A stretch of DNA of 64,000 nucleotides from Leifsonia sp. 466MF (GCF_900100265.1 NZ_LT629696.1:310001-374000), one strand, 5' to 3'. Positions 1 to 9,142 are shown, numbered from the stretch's first letter. Notes: a model not told the origin generated them from the sequence alone. Numbers and translations are program-made.

Positions 1-9
1 GTCAGCCCA

Positions 10-41
10 CCGAGGTGCCGGCTCGGGCGCCGGCACCTCGG
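10..41. terminator. Perfect 13-bp hairpin, probable terminator
   Basis: CCGAGGTGCCGGC (10-22) pairs perfectly with GCCGGCACCTCGG (29-41) around a 6-base loop. It lies 35 bases beyond the stop of the minus-strand molybdopterin oxidoreductase and would also fit the end of any plus-strand gene left of the window. There is no U-tract, which is common for actinobacterial terminators. Confidence 0.7.
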
Positions 42-75
42 GTCACGGAGTGCCCATCCGACGACCTCGACGCCC

Positions 76-1623
76 TCAGCCCACCCGCACCAGCGTCTGC
101 TGCCATCCTGTCGATCCGTTCGGCGCGATCGGCGTGCGCTTCTGCTCCTGCACGCGGCCCGCGCGATCGGTGGCGCGCACCGCGAGGGTGTGGCTGCCCG
201 CTGTGGCGTCCCAGTCGAGCGACCACTGCACCCAGGTGTCGGCGTTGATCGGAGTGGAGAGCGTCGCCTGCTGCCACTGGCCACCGTCGATCCGCACCTC
301 GACGGTGCGGATGCCGACCGTCTGCGCCCACGCGACACCGGCGATCTTCGTCGGGCCGGCGGAGAGCGGCTTGTCCACGCGCGGGGTGTCGATGCGGCTG
401 GAGAGCTTGATCGGGGCTTTCGCACTGTAGCCGCGGGGAGTCCAGTACGCCTGATCGGCGGCGAAGGTCGTCACCTTCAGCTCGGTCAGCCATTTCGTCG
501 CCGACACGTAGCCGTACAGGCCCGGCACCACCATCCGCACCGGGAAACCGTGCTCGAGGGGGAGCGGTTCGCCGTTCATCCCGATCGCGAGGATGGCGTC
601 GCGGCCGTCGTCGGTGAGCGCATCCAGCGGGGTGCTGGCGGTGAAGCCGTCGACGCTGCGCGACAGCACCATATCGGCGCCCCGGCGCGGACGGGCGAGG
701 GCGAGGATGTCGCGGACCGGCACGCCGAGCCACCGCGCGTTCCCGACCAGGTTGCCGCCGACCTCGTTCGACACGCACGTCAGGGTGACGCCGTACTCGG
801 CTGGGCGCATGTCGACGAGGTCCTGGAAGCTGAGCTCGACGCGCTTCTCGACCAACCCGTCGATGGTGAGGCGCCAATTCGCCGGGTCGACAGACGGCAC
901 GGTGAGGGCCGTGTCCACCCGGTAGAAGTCCGTGTTCGGCGTGAAGAGAGGGCTGATGCCGGGAGCGTCGAGTTCGGCGCCGGCAGGCACTTTCAGGCGG
1001 GAGGCCGGCGTCGGGAGCGTGAGCGCCGAGCGGACCGCGGCGATGGATGACGTGGCAGCGGACCCCAGGCGCGACCCGACCCCGGCGACTAGGGCTCCCG
1101 CCGCTGCGACCGACGTGAGCACCAGGAACCGGCGGCGGTCGACGCCGACCCTTTCCGCTCCCGCGGTCCCGTCGCGCCAGGCGTGAAGCCGCCCGATCAG
1201 CAGTCGCAGCACCACCGCGCCGAGCAGGGCTCCGACCGCGGCCGGAAGGAAGCCGAACGGGCTGGCCCCCGTGCGGGTCAGCGTCGCCACCACGGCCGCG
1301 ACACCCGCGAGAACGAACAGCGCGACGCCGACCCACCGACGCCACCACTCCACCACCCCCGCGACGGCGGCGGCGACGAAGACCGCGAGGCCCAGGCTCG
1401 CCAGGAGGAACAGCTTGTCGTTCGACCCGAACAGGTCGATCGCCAGTTCCTTCGCCCAGCGGGGGACGATGTCGATCACGAACGAGCCGACCGCGATGAT
1501 CGGGCTCGCGTCGCGCACGGTCAGCAGGGCCACCAGTTCGGCCGCTCCGAGGAACACGCCACCGCTCACCGCCCCGGCGAGTGCGGCCAGGGCGATGGTG
1601 CCGATTCTCTTCTTCGCTGACAT
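76..1623 (-). CDS. Membrane-anchored molybdopterin-dependent oxidoreductase (SuoX/YedY-like fold)
   Basis: This 515-residue protein has four hydrophobic segments in its first 146 residues (about 8-34, 72-92, 96-114, 126-146). A Tat-like RRRFLVLTS stretch and a fifth hydrophobic segment follow at 163-186, then an extracytoplasmic sulfite-oxidase-type domain. Cys283, in the context [10 protein letters not shown], is the expected molybdenum ligand of this family. The C-terminal 100 residues look like the Ig-like dimerisation domain of sulfite oxidases. The ATG at 1623 is chosen because the ORF upstream of it is low-complexity and runs into the divergent fasciclin gene. The family transfers electrons to or from small oxo-substrates at the membrane; the substrate cannot be told from sequence. 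Confidence 0.85.
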   Translation of the reverse strand: MSAKKRIGTIALAALAGAVSGGVFLGAAELVALLTVRDASPIIAVGSFVIDIVPRWAKELAIDLFGSNDKLFLLASLGLAVFVAAAVAGVVEWWRRWVGVALFVLAGVAAVVATLTRTGASPFGFLPAAVGALLGAVVLRLLIGRLHAWRDGTAGAERVGVDRRRFLVLTSVAAAGALVAGVGSRLGSAATSSIAAVRSALTLPTPASRLKVPAGAELDAPGISPLFTPNTDFYRVDTALTVPSVDPANWRLTIDGLVEKRVELSFQDLVDMRPAEYGVTLTCVSNEVGGNLVGNARWLGVPVRDILALARPRRGADMVLSRSVDGFTASTPLDALTDDGRDAILAIGMNGEPLPLEHGFPVRMVVPGLYGYVSATKWLTELKVTTFAADQAYWTPRGYSAKAPIKLSSRIDTPRVDKPLSAGPTKIAGVAWAQTVGIRTVEVRIDGGQWQQATLSTPINADTWVQWSLDWDATAGSHTLAVRATDRAGRVQEQKRTPIAPNGSTGWQQTLVRVG

Positions 1624-1644
1624 GCCTGGAGTTCGTGGCGGAGA

Positions 1645-1690
1645 GGCCCCGCGGATTGGTTCCAATCCGATTCGCCGCCGGGGCCGAACC
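1645..1690. promoter_or_regulatory. Nested palindrome and possible ECF-sigma promoter between divergent genes
   Basis: The 127-base divergent spacer holds CGGATTGG (1652-1659) facing CCAATCCG (1662-1669) across two bases, nested inside GGCCCC (1645-1650) and GGGGCC (1680-1685). On the plus strand CCAATCC is followed 15 bases later by CCGAAC (1684-1689), which resembles the CCATCC...CCGAAT form I recall for mycobacterial SigK promoters of fasciclin genes. The palindrome is seen directly; the sigma assignment is inference. Confidence 0.35.
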
Positions 1691-1750
1691 CCTGATGACC
1701 GCCCCGCAGCGGCCGTAACGATCGTCACCATCCCTCGAAGGAGAAGAACC

Positions 1751-2407
1751 ATGCGATCCACAGCTCGTCTCGCAGCGGCAGCCATCCTGGCCGCAGCCGC
1801 CCTCACCCTCACCGCCTGTTCGTCCGGTGCGGGCAGCGCCACCTCCAGCGACTCCGGCTCCTCGATGAGCAAGTCCACCCCGTCCGCCTCGAAGATGGAC
1901 CCGGCCGCCGACCTCGTCGGTCCCGGCTGCGCGGCATACGCCAAGCAGGTCCCGTCGGGTGCGGGCTCCGTCTCCGGCATGGCCGAGGACCCGGTGGCCA
2001 CCGCGGCCAGCAACAACCCGCTGCTGACGACGCTCGTCGCGGCCGTCTCGGGCAAGCTGAACCCGCAGGTGAACCTGGTCGACACCCTGAACGGCGGCGA
2101 CTTCACCGTCTTCGCCCCGGTCGACGACGCCTTCAAGAAGATCGACCCGGCGACCATCGAGTCGCTGAAGACCGAGGCGGGCACGGCCACGCTGACCTCG
2201 ATCCTCACCTACCACGTGGTGCCCGGACAGCTTGCGCCGTCTGACATCGACGGCACCCACAAGACCGTCGAGGGCGGCGACGTCACCGTCACCGGCTCCG
2301 GCGACTCCATGAAGGTCAACGACGCCAACGTCATCTGCGGCGGCGTCAAGACAGCCAACGCGACCGTGTACCTGATCGACTCGGTCCTGATGCCCCCGGC
2401 CAAGTAA
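1751..2407 (+). CDS. Fasciclin (FAS1) domain lipoprotein
   Basis: This 218-residue protein starts with a lipoprotein signal peptide whose lipobox is LTAC, with Cys23 as the lipidation site. A Ser/Thr-rich spacer of about 30 residues follows. The FAS1 domain covers roughly residues 85-218 and shows the family signatures [10 protein letters not shown] and TYHVVPG, as in mycobacterial MPT70/MPT83. FAS1 domains usually mediate adhesion or protein contacts outside the cell. A good ribosome site (GAAGGAG, 1738-1744) precedes the ATG. The gene is divergent from a membrane molybdopterin oxidoreductase, and the two may share the intervening control region. Confidence 0.9.
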   Translation: MRSTARLAAAAILAAAALTLTACSSGAGSATSSDSGSSMSKSTPSASKMDPAADLVGPGCAAYAKQVPSGAGSVSGMAEDPVATAASNNPLLTTLVAAVSGKLNPQVNLVDTLNGGDFTVFAPVDDAFKKIDPATIESLKTEAGTATLTSILTYHVVPGQLAPSDIDGTHKTVEGGDVTVTGSGDSMKVNDANVICGGVKTANATVYLIDSVLMPPAK

Positions 2408-2428
2408 CTCCCGGCATCAGCCCGCCCC

Positions 2429-2468
2429 CGGCGCGGCCGTGCAGCCTCCCCGCTGCACGGCCGCGCCG
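2429..2468 (+). terminator. Strong intrinsic-type terminator, 17-bp perfect stem
   Basis: CGGCGCGGCCGTGCAGC (2429-2445) pairs perfectly with 2452-2468 around the loop CTCCCC, 22 bases after the fasciclin stop codon. A weak T-rich tail (TCTGTGT) follows. Confidence 0.85.
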
Positions 2469-2495
2469 TCTGTGTACGGGCCGTAAGCTGCCTCC

Positions 2496-3319
2496 ATGCG
2501 CGTGGGCGGACTCCGGGTGGATGCGATCTCCGACGGCGCGTTCGTCGCGCGTCCGAGCTACTTCGGCGACCGGGTGCCCGCGACGGCCCGGCCGGACGTC
2601 TTCGACCGCGACGGGGCGGCATGGCTGCCGATCGGCTGCTTCCTCATCCGGCAGGAGCGGGCCGACCCGGGGCCTCGGCTCCCGTCGTGCTGGTGGATGC
2701 CGGACTCGGCCCGGCCCTCGACCCGATGCCCGACGGGATGATGCTGGTCGGCGGGCAACTGCCGACCGGACTGCGCGGGGCGGGCATCCACCCGGCCGAG
2801 GTCACCGACATCGTGATCACCCACTTCCATATGGACCACGTCGGCTGGCTGTTCGGCACGGATGAACAGCCCACCTTCCCGAACGCCCGCCTCTGGTTCG
2901 GAGCGGGCGAGTGGGCGCACTTCGTCGAGGGCCCGGGCCAGATGGCGCCGCACATTCGGGCCGGCCTCCGAGCCCGCGCCGGGACGCCGACGCTGCGGCC
3001 CGTCGACACGGGGGTTTACGTCGCGCCCGGAGTCCGGGCCGTGCCCGCACCCGGACACACGCCAGGACACCTGGCCGTGGTGGTCGAGTCGCGCGGTGAG
3101 CGGCTCATCCTGCTGGGCGACGCGATCACGATCCCGCAGCAGATGGCCGAAGGGGGCTGGCACTCCCTGGGCGACGTGGATGCGGCCCGCGCCGAGCAGT
3201 CGCGTCAGGAGCTGTGGGCGCTCCTCTCTGCGCCGGGTGCGACCGGTGTCGGCGCGCACTTCCCCGAGTTGCGGAACGGACGGGTCGTGAGCGGGGAGTG
3301 GTCGCCCGTCGGCGGGTAG
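2496..3319 (+). pseudogene. Metallo-beta-lactamase-fold hydrolase, one-base frame break
   Basis: The N-terminal 59 codons, from ATG 2496, and the C-terminal 215 codons lie in different frames. They join near 2670-2673 if one base is added at the GGGG run (2669-2672), giving a protein of 274 residues. The C-terminal part contains the zinc motif THFHMDHVGW (HxHxDH), a later GHTPGH and LLGDA, which are typical of lactonase-like MBL hydrolases. Translation from the later ATG at 2621 would lose the N-terminal strand, and its first 20 residues look unlike the family. The break may be a real mutation, a sequencing deletion, or less likely programmed -1 slippage, since the heptamer at the junction is CCCGGGG. 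The substrate is unknown. Confidence 0.75.
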
Positions 3320-3341
3320 CCGACATCTGATCCGTCGTGCA

Positions 3342-4088
3342 TCACTCGGAAAGGAAGCCGCTGAGCGCCTGGGTCAACTCGTCGCGAGCCGCCTCGTCGT
3401 CGATGGTGGCCGGTCGGTCGCCCGGCTGGGCGCCGTAGTCGCCGAACTGCGCGTGGTCCATGCCGTCGATCTCCACCATCCGCGCGTCCTCCGGCAGCAG
3501 GTGCCGGTTCGCCGCGAGCTTGGCGGGCGTGCTCAGGCCGTCGCGGCTGCCTCCGATCGACAGCACGTGCAGATCGGCGCCGCTGAGGTCGTTTGCGCAG
3601 TACGAGCCGAACAGGATGAGTCCGGTCACCTTCGGATCCTCGGCCAGCTGGCAGGCGCGGACGCCGCCGAGGGAGTGGCCGCCGACGTACCAGTCCGTCA
3701 CCTCCGAGGCGTGGGCGGTGAACGTGGACAGCGGCCGCTGGTCGAAGAAGGCCAGGTTGAGCGTCGGCTTCGTGATCACCACGGTGAGGCCCGTCTCGGC
3801 GACGGCGCCCGAGAGCTTGTTCAGGTAGGCGTACGGGTCGACAAGCGCGCCGGGAACGAACACCAGGCCGTCGCCGGAGGGCGTTCCGGTCGGCTCCATG
3901 ACGACGGAGTCGCCGGCGTCGTGGATCCGGACGGCCGGGTCGCGCCAAGCCTCGAGCGCTGCGGACCGGTCGCCCATCATCGGGGTGGACGCCCAGGCCA
4001 GGAAGCCGACCACGGTCAGGACGAGGACGCCGAGGACAGCGCCACCCGCGATGAGGATGCGGCGACGGGTTCTGCTGGACCGGGTCAC
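3342..4088 (-). CDS. Membrane-anchored alpha/beta hydrolase
   Basis: The protein has 248 residues. An N-terminal membrane segment (about 11-34) is followed by an alpha/beta-hydrolase domain facing outward. The nucleophile elbow is GGHSLGG with Ser139. Asp183 (GSRDGLS) and His212 (GMDHAQFGD) complete a plausible catalytic triad. The GMDHAQFGDYG ending is typical of the AB_hydrolase_5 group found throughout actinobacteria; their substrates are mostly unknown. It is the last gene of a minus-strand run that begins with ctaG. Confidence 0.85.
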   Translation of the reverse strand: MTRSSRTRRRILIAGGAVLGVLVLTVVGFLAWASTPMMGDRSAALEAWRDPAVRIHDAGDSVVMEPTGTPSGDGLVFVPGALVDPYAYLNKLSGAVAETGLTVVITKPTLNLAFFDQRPLSTFTAHASEVTDWYVGGHSLGGVRACQLAEDPKVTGLILFGSYCANDLSGADLHVLSIGGSRDGLSTPAKLAANRHLLPEDARMVEIDGMDHAQFGDYGAQPGDRPATIDDEAARDELTQALSGFLSE

Positions 4089-4158
4089 GCATCCAGCGTA
4101 GCCCGACCATAAGCTTGCTGACTAATCTCCTAGCAAGGGAGTTTCGGTGTTCTCGCGC

Positions 4159-4560
4159 TCAGGCGGAGGCGCTCCACTGCTCGCCGGGCCGATAGGAGCC
4201 GAAGCTCCACTCCCGGCCGCCGGGGTCGAGCACACGTGCCCGGCGGCTGCCCCACTCCGTCTCCTCCGGCGGGAAGACCACCGTCGCGCCGGCGTCCACC
4301 GCGCGTGCGAACATCCCGTCGACGTCCTGGGTCACGAGGTACAGGCCGACTCCGGTGGAGGCGCCGACCAGCGGCGGGACGTCGTAGGCCGCGTCGTCCG
4401 AGGCCAGCATCACGACGGTGTCGGCCCAGCGCAGTTCGCTGTGCAGCACCGAGCCGTCCTGCCCGGACTGCAGCTGGAGCACGTCGAACCCGAGCGCTTC
4501 GAGCCAGGCGATCGCGGCCGGGGCGTCGCGATAGCTGAGGGTGACCGCTGACGAGATCAT
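4159..4560 (-). CDS. VOC (glyoxalase/bleomycin-resistance fold) protein
   Basis: This 133-residue protein has the paired beta-alpha-beta-beta-beta repeats of the VOC superfamily: an N-terminal YRDAPAAIAWLEALGFD module, and a C-terminal module ending LDPGGREWSFGSY, the common 'D-P-x-G' segment. Members bind metal or act as binding proteins for small molecules and antibiotics; no substrate can be assigned. The start ATG at 4560 has a GGAGGAACC ribosome site (reverse strand, just right of 4560). It follows the 172-residue hypothetical by 25 bases, so the two are probably co-transcribed. Confidence 0.85.
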   Translation of the reverse strand: MISSAVTLSYRDAPAAIAWLEALGFDVLQLQSGQDGSVLHSELRWADTVVMLASDDAAYDVPPLVGASTGVGLYLVTQDVDGMFARAVDAGATVVFPPEETEWGSRRARVLDPGGREWSFGSYRPGEQWSASA

Positions 4561-4585
4561 GGTTCCTCCCGGCCCGTCGGGGTGC

Positions 4586-5104
4586 TCAGTCGTCCAGCAC
4601 GGACGATGGCGGTCGTGCCTGCAGGTCGGCGCGGATGCCGTCGAGAACGGCGTGCACCGAGACGCGCTTGGCCTCGGTGTCGACGACGTTGGCGGGCACG
4701 GTGACGACCAGGCCCGAGCGGTAGAACGCCCGCACGCGGAAGCCGCCCTGCCACGACGACTCGCTGCTGTTGTCGCTCTCCGTGCCGCCGGAGAGCTCGA
4801 AGCGGAGCAGACCCGCGCGGCTCTCCACACGCGTCACCACCTGTGCTCCCGGCGTGCTGTCGTCGATGACCTCGGCGGCGACGACCGTGTGCTCCGTGAA
4901 GATGCCGATGCGCAGGGTGACGGTGGAGAGCCCGGAGGCGATGGCGGCGCCCAGGTAGATGATGCGGGCGTCGCCGACGGCGAGCTCCAGCTGGCGGATC
5001 AGCACGGGGTACCACTCCGGGTTGGCGCCGAGCAGCTCCTTCAGCCCGCGCTCTCCGTCGAGGAGCTCGCGCAGCTGGTCCTGGATCGCCGCCGTGTCCG
5101 TCAT
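4586..5104 (-). CDS. Hypothetical soluble protein
   Basis: The protein has 172 residues and no signal peptide or membrane segment. It has a charged N-terminal helix (QDQLRELLDGERGLKELL) and a beta-rich remainder. I do not recognise a family. An in-frame GTG at 5125 exists, but ATG 5104 has the better placed GAAGGGCAGG ribosome site. It lies directly upstream of the VOC gene, with a 96-base gap after the flavin monooxygenase. Confidence 0.7.
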   Translation of the reverse strand: MTDTAAIQDQLRELLDGERGLKELLGANPEWYPVLIRQLELAVGDARIIYLGAAIASGLSTVTLRIGIFTEHTVVAAEVIDDSTPGAQVVTRVESRAGLLRFELSGGTESDNSSESSWQGGFRVRAFYRSGLVVTVPANVVDTEAKRVSVHAVLDGIRADLQARPPSSVLDD

Positions 5105-5200
5105 GGCCTGCCCTTCGGTCGCCACAGAGGCGCGGCGGGAGCCGCGTCTCCCGCTCAGCCTATCGCTAGCCAGGCTAGAGGAGCGATGGTCTGCGGATTC

Positions 5201-6583
5201 TCAGACGGCCCGGGATGCCGCCACCTTGTACCGGGCTCCGCGGTGCGTCTCCGGCAGCCGGTCGCCCGCGCCGTGCAACTTGTTCCGCAGGGTCCCCGGC
5301 GCGTACTCCTCGGGATAGGCGCCGCGCTTGCGCAGCTCCGGGATGACGTACTCGACGATGTCCTCGAACGTCCCGGGCGTGATGGCGTAGGCCAGGTTGA
5401 ACCCATCGACGTCGGTCTCCTCGACCCACTCCTGCAGCTGGTCCGCGATCTCGGAGGCCGAGCCGACGATGAACGGCCCGAGCCCGCCGATGGCGCCGTT
5501 GCGGCCGATGTCGCGCACTGTCCACTCGCCGCCGTCCTCGTTCGGCCGCTGGAAGTTCGCAACCGCCGACTGGATGGCGTTGCTGTCGACGTTGCCGATC
5601 GGCTCGTCCAGGTCGTACTGCGAGAGATCCACGCCCATCCACCCCGACATGAAGACGAGCGCGCCCTCGTCGCTGGTGTACTGCAGGAAGTCCTGGAACT
5701 TCGCCTGCGCCTTCTCGCTGGTCTCGTCGGTGATGATCGTCAGCAGCGTGTAGATGCGTGCCGAGTACCGGTCGCGGCCCGCCGCCTCGAGGGCGTCGCG
5801 GAGCTTGCCGACGGTGGCCTTCAGACCCTCCTTGGTGGAGGCGGCGACGAAGATCGCCTCCGCGTTCTCTGCCGCGAACGCGATGCCGCGCTTGGATGCG
5901 CCGGCCTGGTAGATGACCGGCGTGCGCTGCGGGCTCGGCTCGGAGAGGTGGATGCCCGGCACGGTGAAGTGCTTGCCGCGGTGGCCGATCTCGTGCACCT
6001 TCGACGGGTCGGTGAAGACACCGGACTCGCGGTCGCGGATGACCGCGTCGTCCTCCCACGACCCCTCCCACAGCTTGTAGAGCACCTCGAGGTACTCGTC
6101 GGCGTGGTCGTAGCGGTCGTCGTGCTGCAGCTGGTCGTCGTGGCCCATGTTGCGGGCGGCGGAGGGCAGGTACCCGGTGACGACGTTCCAGCCGACGCGG
6201 CCGTTGGTCAGGTGGTCGAGCGTCGACATGCGGCGTGCGAACGGGTACGGGTGCTCGTAGGCGGTGCCCGCGGTGATGCCGAAGCCCAGGTTCTCGGTCA
6301 CCAGCGCCATCGCCGAGACGAGAAGGATGGGGTCGTTCACCGGCACCTGCGCGCCGTGACGGATGGCGGCCTCATTGCTGCCGCCGTACACGTCGTACGT
6401 GCCGAGCACGTCGGCGATGAAGATGCCGTCGAAGTTCCCGCGTTCCAGCAGCTTCGCCAGCTCGGTCCAGTAGGTGAGGTCCTTGTAGCGCCACGCCTGG
6501 TCCTCGGGGTGCCGCCACATGCCGGACGACTGGTGGGCGACGCAGTTCATGTCGAACGCGTTGAAGCGGATCTGCCTGGTCAT
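5201..6583 (-). CDS. NtaA/DszA-family FMN-dependent monooxygenase
   Basis: This 460-residue protein belongs to the class C flavin monooxygenases of the luciferase superfamily (NtaA, SnaA, DszA, DmoA). It shows the characteristic N-terminal region (AWRYKDLTYWTELAKLLERG), the TAGTAYEHPYPFARRMSTLDHL block, NGRVGWNVVTG, and YQAGAS before residue 240. These enzymes use reduced FMN from a partner reductase to oxidise aminopolycarboxylates, organosulfur compounds or similar substrates. No flavin reductase or transporter gene is adjacent, so the substrate is open. Length and motifs are complete. Confidence 0.9.
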   Translation of the reverse strand: MTRQIRFNAFDMNCVAHQSSGMWRHPEDQAWRYKDLTYWTELAKLLERGNFDGIFIADVLGTYDVYGGSNEAAIRHGAQVPVNDPILLVSAMALVTENLGFGITAGTAYEHPYPFARRMSTLDHLTNGRVGWNVVTGYLPSAARNMGHDDQLQHDDRYDHADEYLEVLYKLWEGSWEDDAVIRDRESGVFTDPSKVHEIGHRGKHFTVPGIHLSEPSPQRTPVIYQAGASKRGIAFAAENAEAIFVAASTKEGLKATVGKLRDALEAAGRDRYSARIYTLLTIITDETSEKAQAKFQDFLQYTSDEGALVFMSGWMGVDLSQYDLDEPIGNVDSNAIQSAVANFQRPNEDGGEWTVRDIGRNGAIGGLGPFIVGSASEIADQLQEWVEETDVDGFNLAYAITPGTFEDIVEYVIPELRKRGAYPEEYAPGTLRNKLHGAGDRLPETHRGARYKVAASRAV

Positions 6584-6649
6584 GGGTCCAGGATGAGCGA
6601 ACCCGGCCCAGTCCGCACGCGCACCGTCATGGTGCGTAACGCGCGCACC

Positions 6650-7465
6650 TCAGCTGCGCTGGCGGAGGTGCTGCCGGGTCAGTTCGGCCAGCTCCTCGTC
6701 GCTCAGGTCGTCGTAACGCTTGCCCTCGGTGCGCTCCAGGCGCATCCATCGGACGAACAGCAGGACGAGCACGGGCACGTCGGCGACCTCGGCGATGAAC
6801 CACAACAGGTCGCCGGAGAGGTGCTGGTCGTGGAGGGGAGTGGGGAACCAGAACGGCATCCGCCCGACGATCGCCGGGGCGTGGTCGAGGATGCCGTCGT
6901 TGAGGCGCAGCAGAAGGCCGGGGATCGCATCCAGCACCAGTTCGACGAACGCGAGCAGGAACTCCACCGTGATGAAGAACCCGGTGCGGACGACCGAGTG
7001 CGCGACGATCGGCAGCACCAGCAGGAGGCCGACGAGCGGGGTGAGGACGGAGATGGTCCACTCGGACCACACCGAGTCGCGCAGCACGGCGGCGAGCGGC
7101 GTGAGGAAGACGAGGAACACCGCGCACGCGAAGGCGGGCGCGGCGATCGCGTTGCCGAACGCGCGCACCGGCCGGGATCGCATCACCCGGTCCGTGCGAC
7201 GGCGGCCGGCGGGGCCGAGGGCCACGCGGGCGAGGGCGACGGGCCGGCCGAGCGCGAGGAACGCGGGGACGACGAAGAGCAGGAGCGCGATCCGGGTCGT
7301 GAACGCCCAGCGGAGGTCGGTGCTCTCGGCGCCGAGGAACCCGAACGAGATGACGGCGTACGACCCGAGGCCGAGGATCAGGAACGAGGCCGTCAGCCGG
7401 AGCGGCCAGCGGCGGCCCCGGCGGCGGAGCCGGAGGACGCCGCCCACATACAGAACGGCTGCCAC
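6650..7465 (-). CDS. ctaG: Cytochrome c oxidase assembly factor CtaG (Caa3_CtaG family), N-terminus uncertain
   Basis: The protein has about seven membrane segments, with conserved blocks GAESTDLRWAFTTRIALLLFV, ALGRPVALARVALGP and a C-terminal DQHLSGDLLWFIAEVADVP. It is thought to deliver copper to the oxidase. The first in-frame start is GTG 7465, but the family's typical opening (LTTWSFDP) is encoded just upstream at 7488-7511 with no in-frame start. If one base were missing in the G6 run at 7523-7528, ATG 7563 would come into frame and give 304 residues. The annotated start is therefore probably too short. It is upstream of the flavin monooxygenase by 66 bases. Confidence 0.8.
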   Translation of the reverse strand: MAAVLYVGGVLRLRRRGRRWPLRLTASFLILGLGSYAVISFGFLGAESTDLRWAFTTRIALLLFVVPAFLALGRPVALARVALGPAGRRRTDRVMRSRPVRAFGNAIAAPAFACAVFLVFLTPLAAVLRDSVWSEWTISVLTPLVGLLLVLPIVAHSVVRTGFFITVEFLLAFVELVLDAIPGLLLRLNDGILDHAPAIVGRMPFWFPTPLHDQHLSGDLLWFIAEVADVPVLVLLFVRWMRLERTEGKRYDDLSDEELAELTRQHLRQRS

Positions 7466-7731
7466 GGCGAGCAGCGCGGCGGCGGCCGGGTCGAACGACC
7501 AGGTGGTGAGGAAGACGGCGACGGGGGGCGTGGGCGGCTCCGATCGGTGGCGGGCCTCCCCATTGTCTTCCCCGGCCGGGCGCGTGATCCGGCCGGCGGC
7601 CTCCGTCTGAGAGGAACATCAGCCCGACTCAGAGGACTCCCGGTGGGGCAGGGATGCGGCCCCTTAGGCTCGATCCCGGTCGCGCGGACTTCGGGCGATG
7701 GGGTGCGGGTCGTGAGACGGACGAGGTCTGG

Positions 7732-8466
7732 ATGACGGGCGGCGAACGACGGCGGGCTCTGGAGCAGGAACGGGCTGAGCGCGGCGGCGGCACCTCGCGG
7801 AGGCGTGGCACACGCCGAGGGTCCGCGCCCCGAGCCTCCCGCCGCGGGATCGCACTGGGCGCCTCCGGCGCCACCATCGCTCTCCTCGCCGGCATCGCCA
7901 TGGCGCCGCCGGCCGTCGCGGAGCCCATCGACATCGTGACGGCCGCCGCGAGCGGGCACGCGGGCCACCAGGCCATGACCGTCTCGGCCATCGTCGCCTC
8001 CGCCCGTATCGACCGTGACGACCCCGTCGCCTCCGCGGTCGCCGGCATCATCGCCGGCCAGGGCGGCGCTTCGGGCGAGCGGGCCGCCGGGGCGATCGTC
8101 TCCGCCCTCGCCCTCGGCGGCGCGCGCGAACAGATCGTCGCCACCGCGCTCAGCTACCTCGGCGACCCGTACGTGCTCGACGGCTCGGATCACTCGGGCA
8201 TCGACTGCTCGGGACTCGTCATGGTCTCGTACGCGGCCGTCGGCATCCCTCTCGGGCACCTCGTCCACCTGCAGGACGACGCCGGGCGACCGATCAGCGA
8301 GAGCGACGCCCAGCCCGGCGACCTGGTGGTGTTCGACGACGAGGAGCACATCGCGATCTACCTGGGCGACGGGATGCTCATCCAGGCACCCGAGGAGGGC
8401 CGCCCGGTCGAGATCACCACCGTCTGGCAGGGCGTTCCCCACCACTTCACGCGCCTGCTGCCCTGA
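7732..8466 (+). CDS. Secreted NlpC/P60 peptidoglycan hydrolase
   Basis: The protein has 244 residues from ATG 7732. It has an unusually long, Arg-rich N-terminus (residues 1-40), then a signal-type hydrophobic segment (41-63) ending AVAEP. The C-terminal domain (about 130-244) carries the catalytic signature DCSGLV with Cys159, and His206 in EEHIAIYLGDG. The family cleaves D-Glu-gamma-DAP type bonds in peptide stems. The substrate loop before the Cys (YVLDGSDHSGI) departs from the usual GGxxP form. An in-frame GTG at 7654 would add 26 residues but looks less likely. Confidence 0.85.
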   Translation: MTGGERRRALEQERAERGGGTSRRRGTRRGSAPRASRRGIALGASGATIALLAGIAMAPPAVAEPIDIVTAAASGHAGHQAMTVSAIVASARIDRDDPVASAVAGIIAGQGGASGERAAGAIVSALALGGAREQIVATALSYLGDPYVLDGSDHSGIDCSGLVMVSYAAVGIPLGHLVHLQDDAGRPISESDAQPGDLVVFDDEEHIAIYLGDGMLIQAPEEGRPVEITTVWQGVPHHFTRLLP

Positions 8467-8486
8467 GCGGCCTGCATACTGGTCGC

Positions 8487-9116
8487 ATGACCGTCGCCAG
8501 CCTGCTCGCCTTCGCCGGCCTCTGCCTCGTGCTCGCCCTCACGCCGGGGCCGGACACGTTCCTCGTCCTCCGCTTCAGCCTGGCGCGGCAGGGCGCGGGC
8601 ATCGCGGCCGCCGCGGGCACCGCGCTCGGGTCGCTGGTGTGGGCGGTGGCGGTGGCCCTGGGGCTCGCCGCCGTGCTGGAGCAGTCGGCCGAGGTCTTCC
8701 GCATCCTCAAGATCGTCGGCGGTCTGTACCTGATCTACCTCGGCGTGGCCGCGTTCATCGCGAGCCGGAAGGGCAAGGCGCACGGCGTCGAGCCGACCTC
8801 CCGTCGCACCGGGCTGCGGTCGGGATTCACCGCGGGGATGCTGTCCACGATGATGAACCCGAAGGTCGGCCTGTTCTTCCTGGCCATCGCGCCGCAGTTC
8901 GTCCCCCACGACGGCTCGACCATCGCCAGCACGCTGCTGCTCGGCGCGATCGTCGCCGTGGTCGGCTCGCTCTACCTCGTGGTGGTCGCGCTCCTGGCCG
9001 GCCGCGCGGTCGCCTGGCTGAAGCGTCCGGCTGTCACGACCTGGCTCGAACGCATCTCGGCCGGGATCCTGGCGGCGCTCGGGATCGGGACGATCGCGCT
9101 CAGCGCGGAGTCGTAA
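8487..9116 (+). CDS. LysE/RhtB-family amino-acid exporter
   Basis: The protein has 209 residues and about six membrane helices. The first helix ends in the family signature LALTPGPDTFLVLR; the segment GGLYLIYLGV and the MMNPKVGLFFLA block are also diagnostic. Members export amino acids or related metabolites; the substrate is not predictable. The gene starts 20 bases after the NlpC/P60 stop, so the two may share a transcript, and it converges on a small membrane protein gene. Confidence 0.9.
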   Translation: MTVASLLAFAGLCLVLALTPGPDTFLVLRFSLARQGAGIAAAAGTALGSLVWAVAVALGLAAVLEQSAEVFRILKIVGGLYLIYLGVAAFIASRKGKAHGVEPTSRRTGLRSGFTAGMLSTMMNPKVGLFFLAIAPQFVPHDGSTIASTLLLGAIVAVVGSLYLVVVALLAGRAVAWLKRPAVTTWLERISAGILAALGIGTIALSAES

Positions 9117-9142
9117 GCCCGAGACACACCCCGTGGGTTTAT

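Noticed and set aside
2..2260. A 752-codon minus-strand frame covering the oxidoreductase and fasciclin genes
   Set aside because: It is in the wrong frame for the oxidoreductase and antisense to the fasciclin lipoprotein; both real genes have clear motifs and starts.
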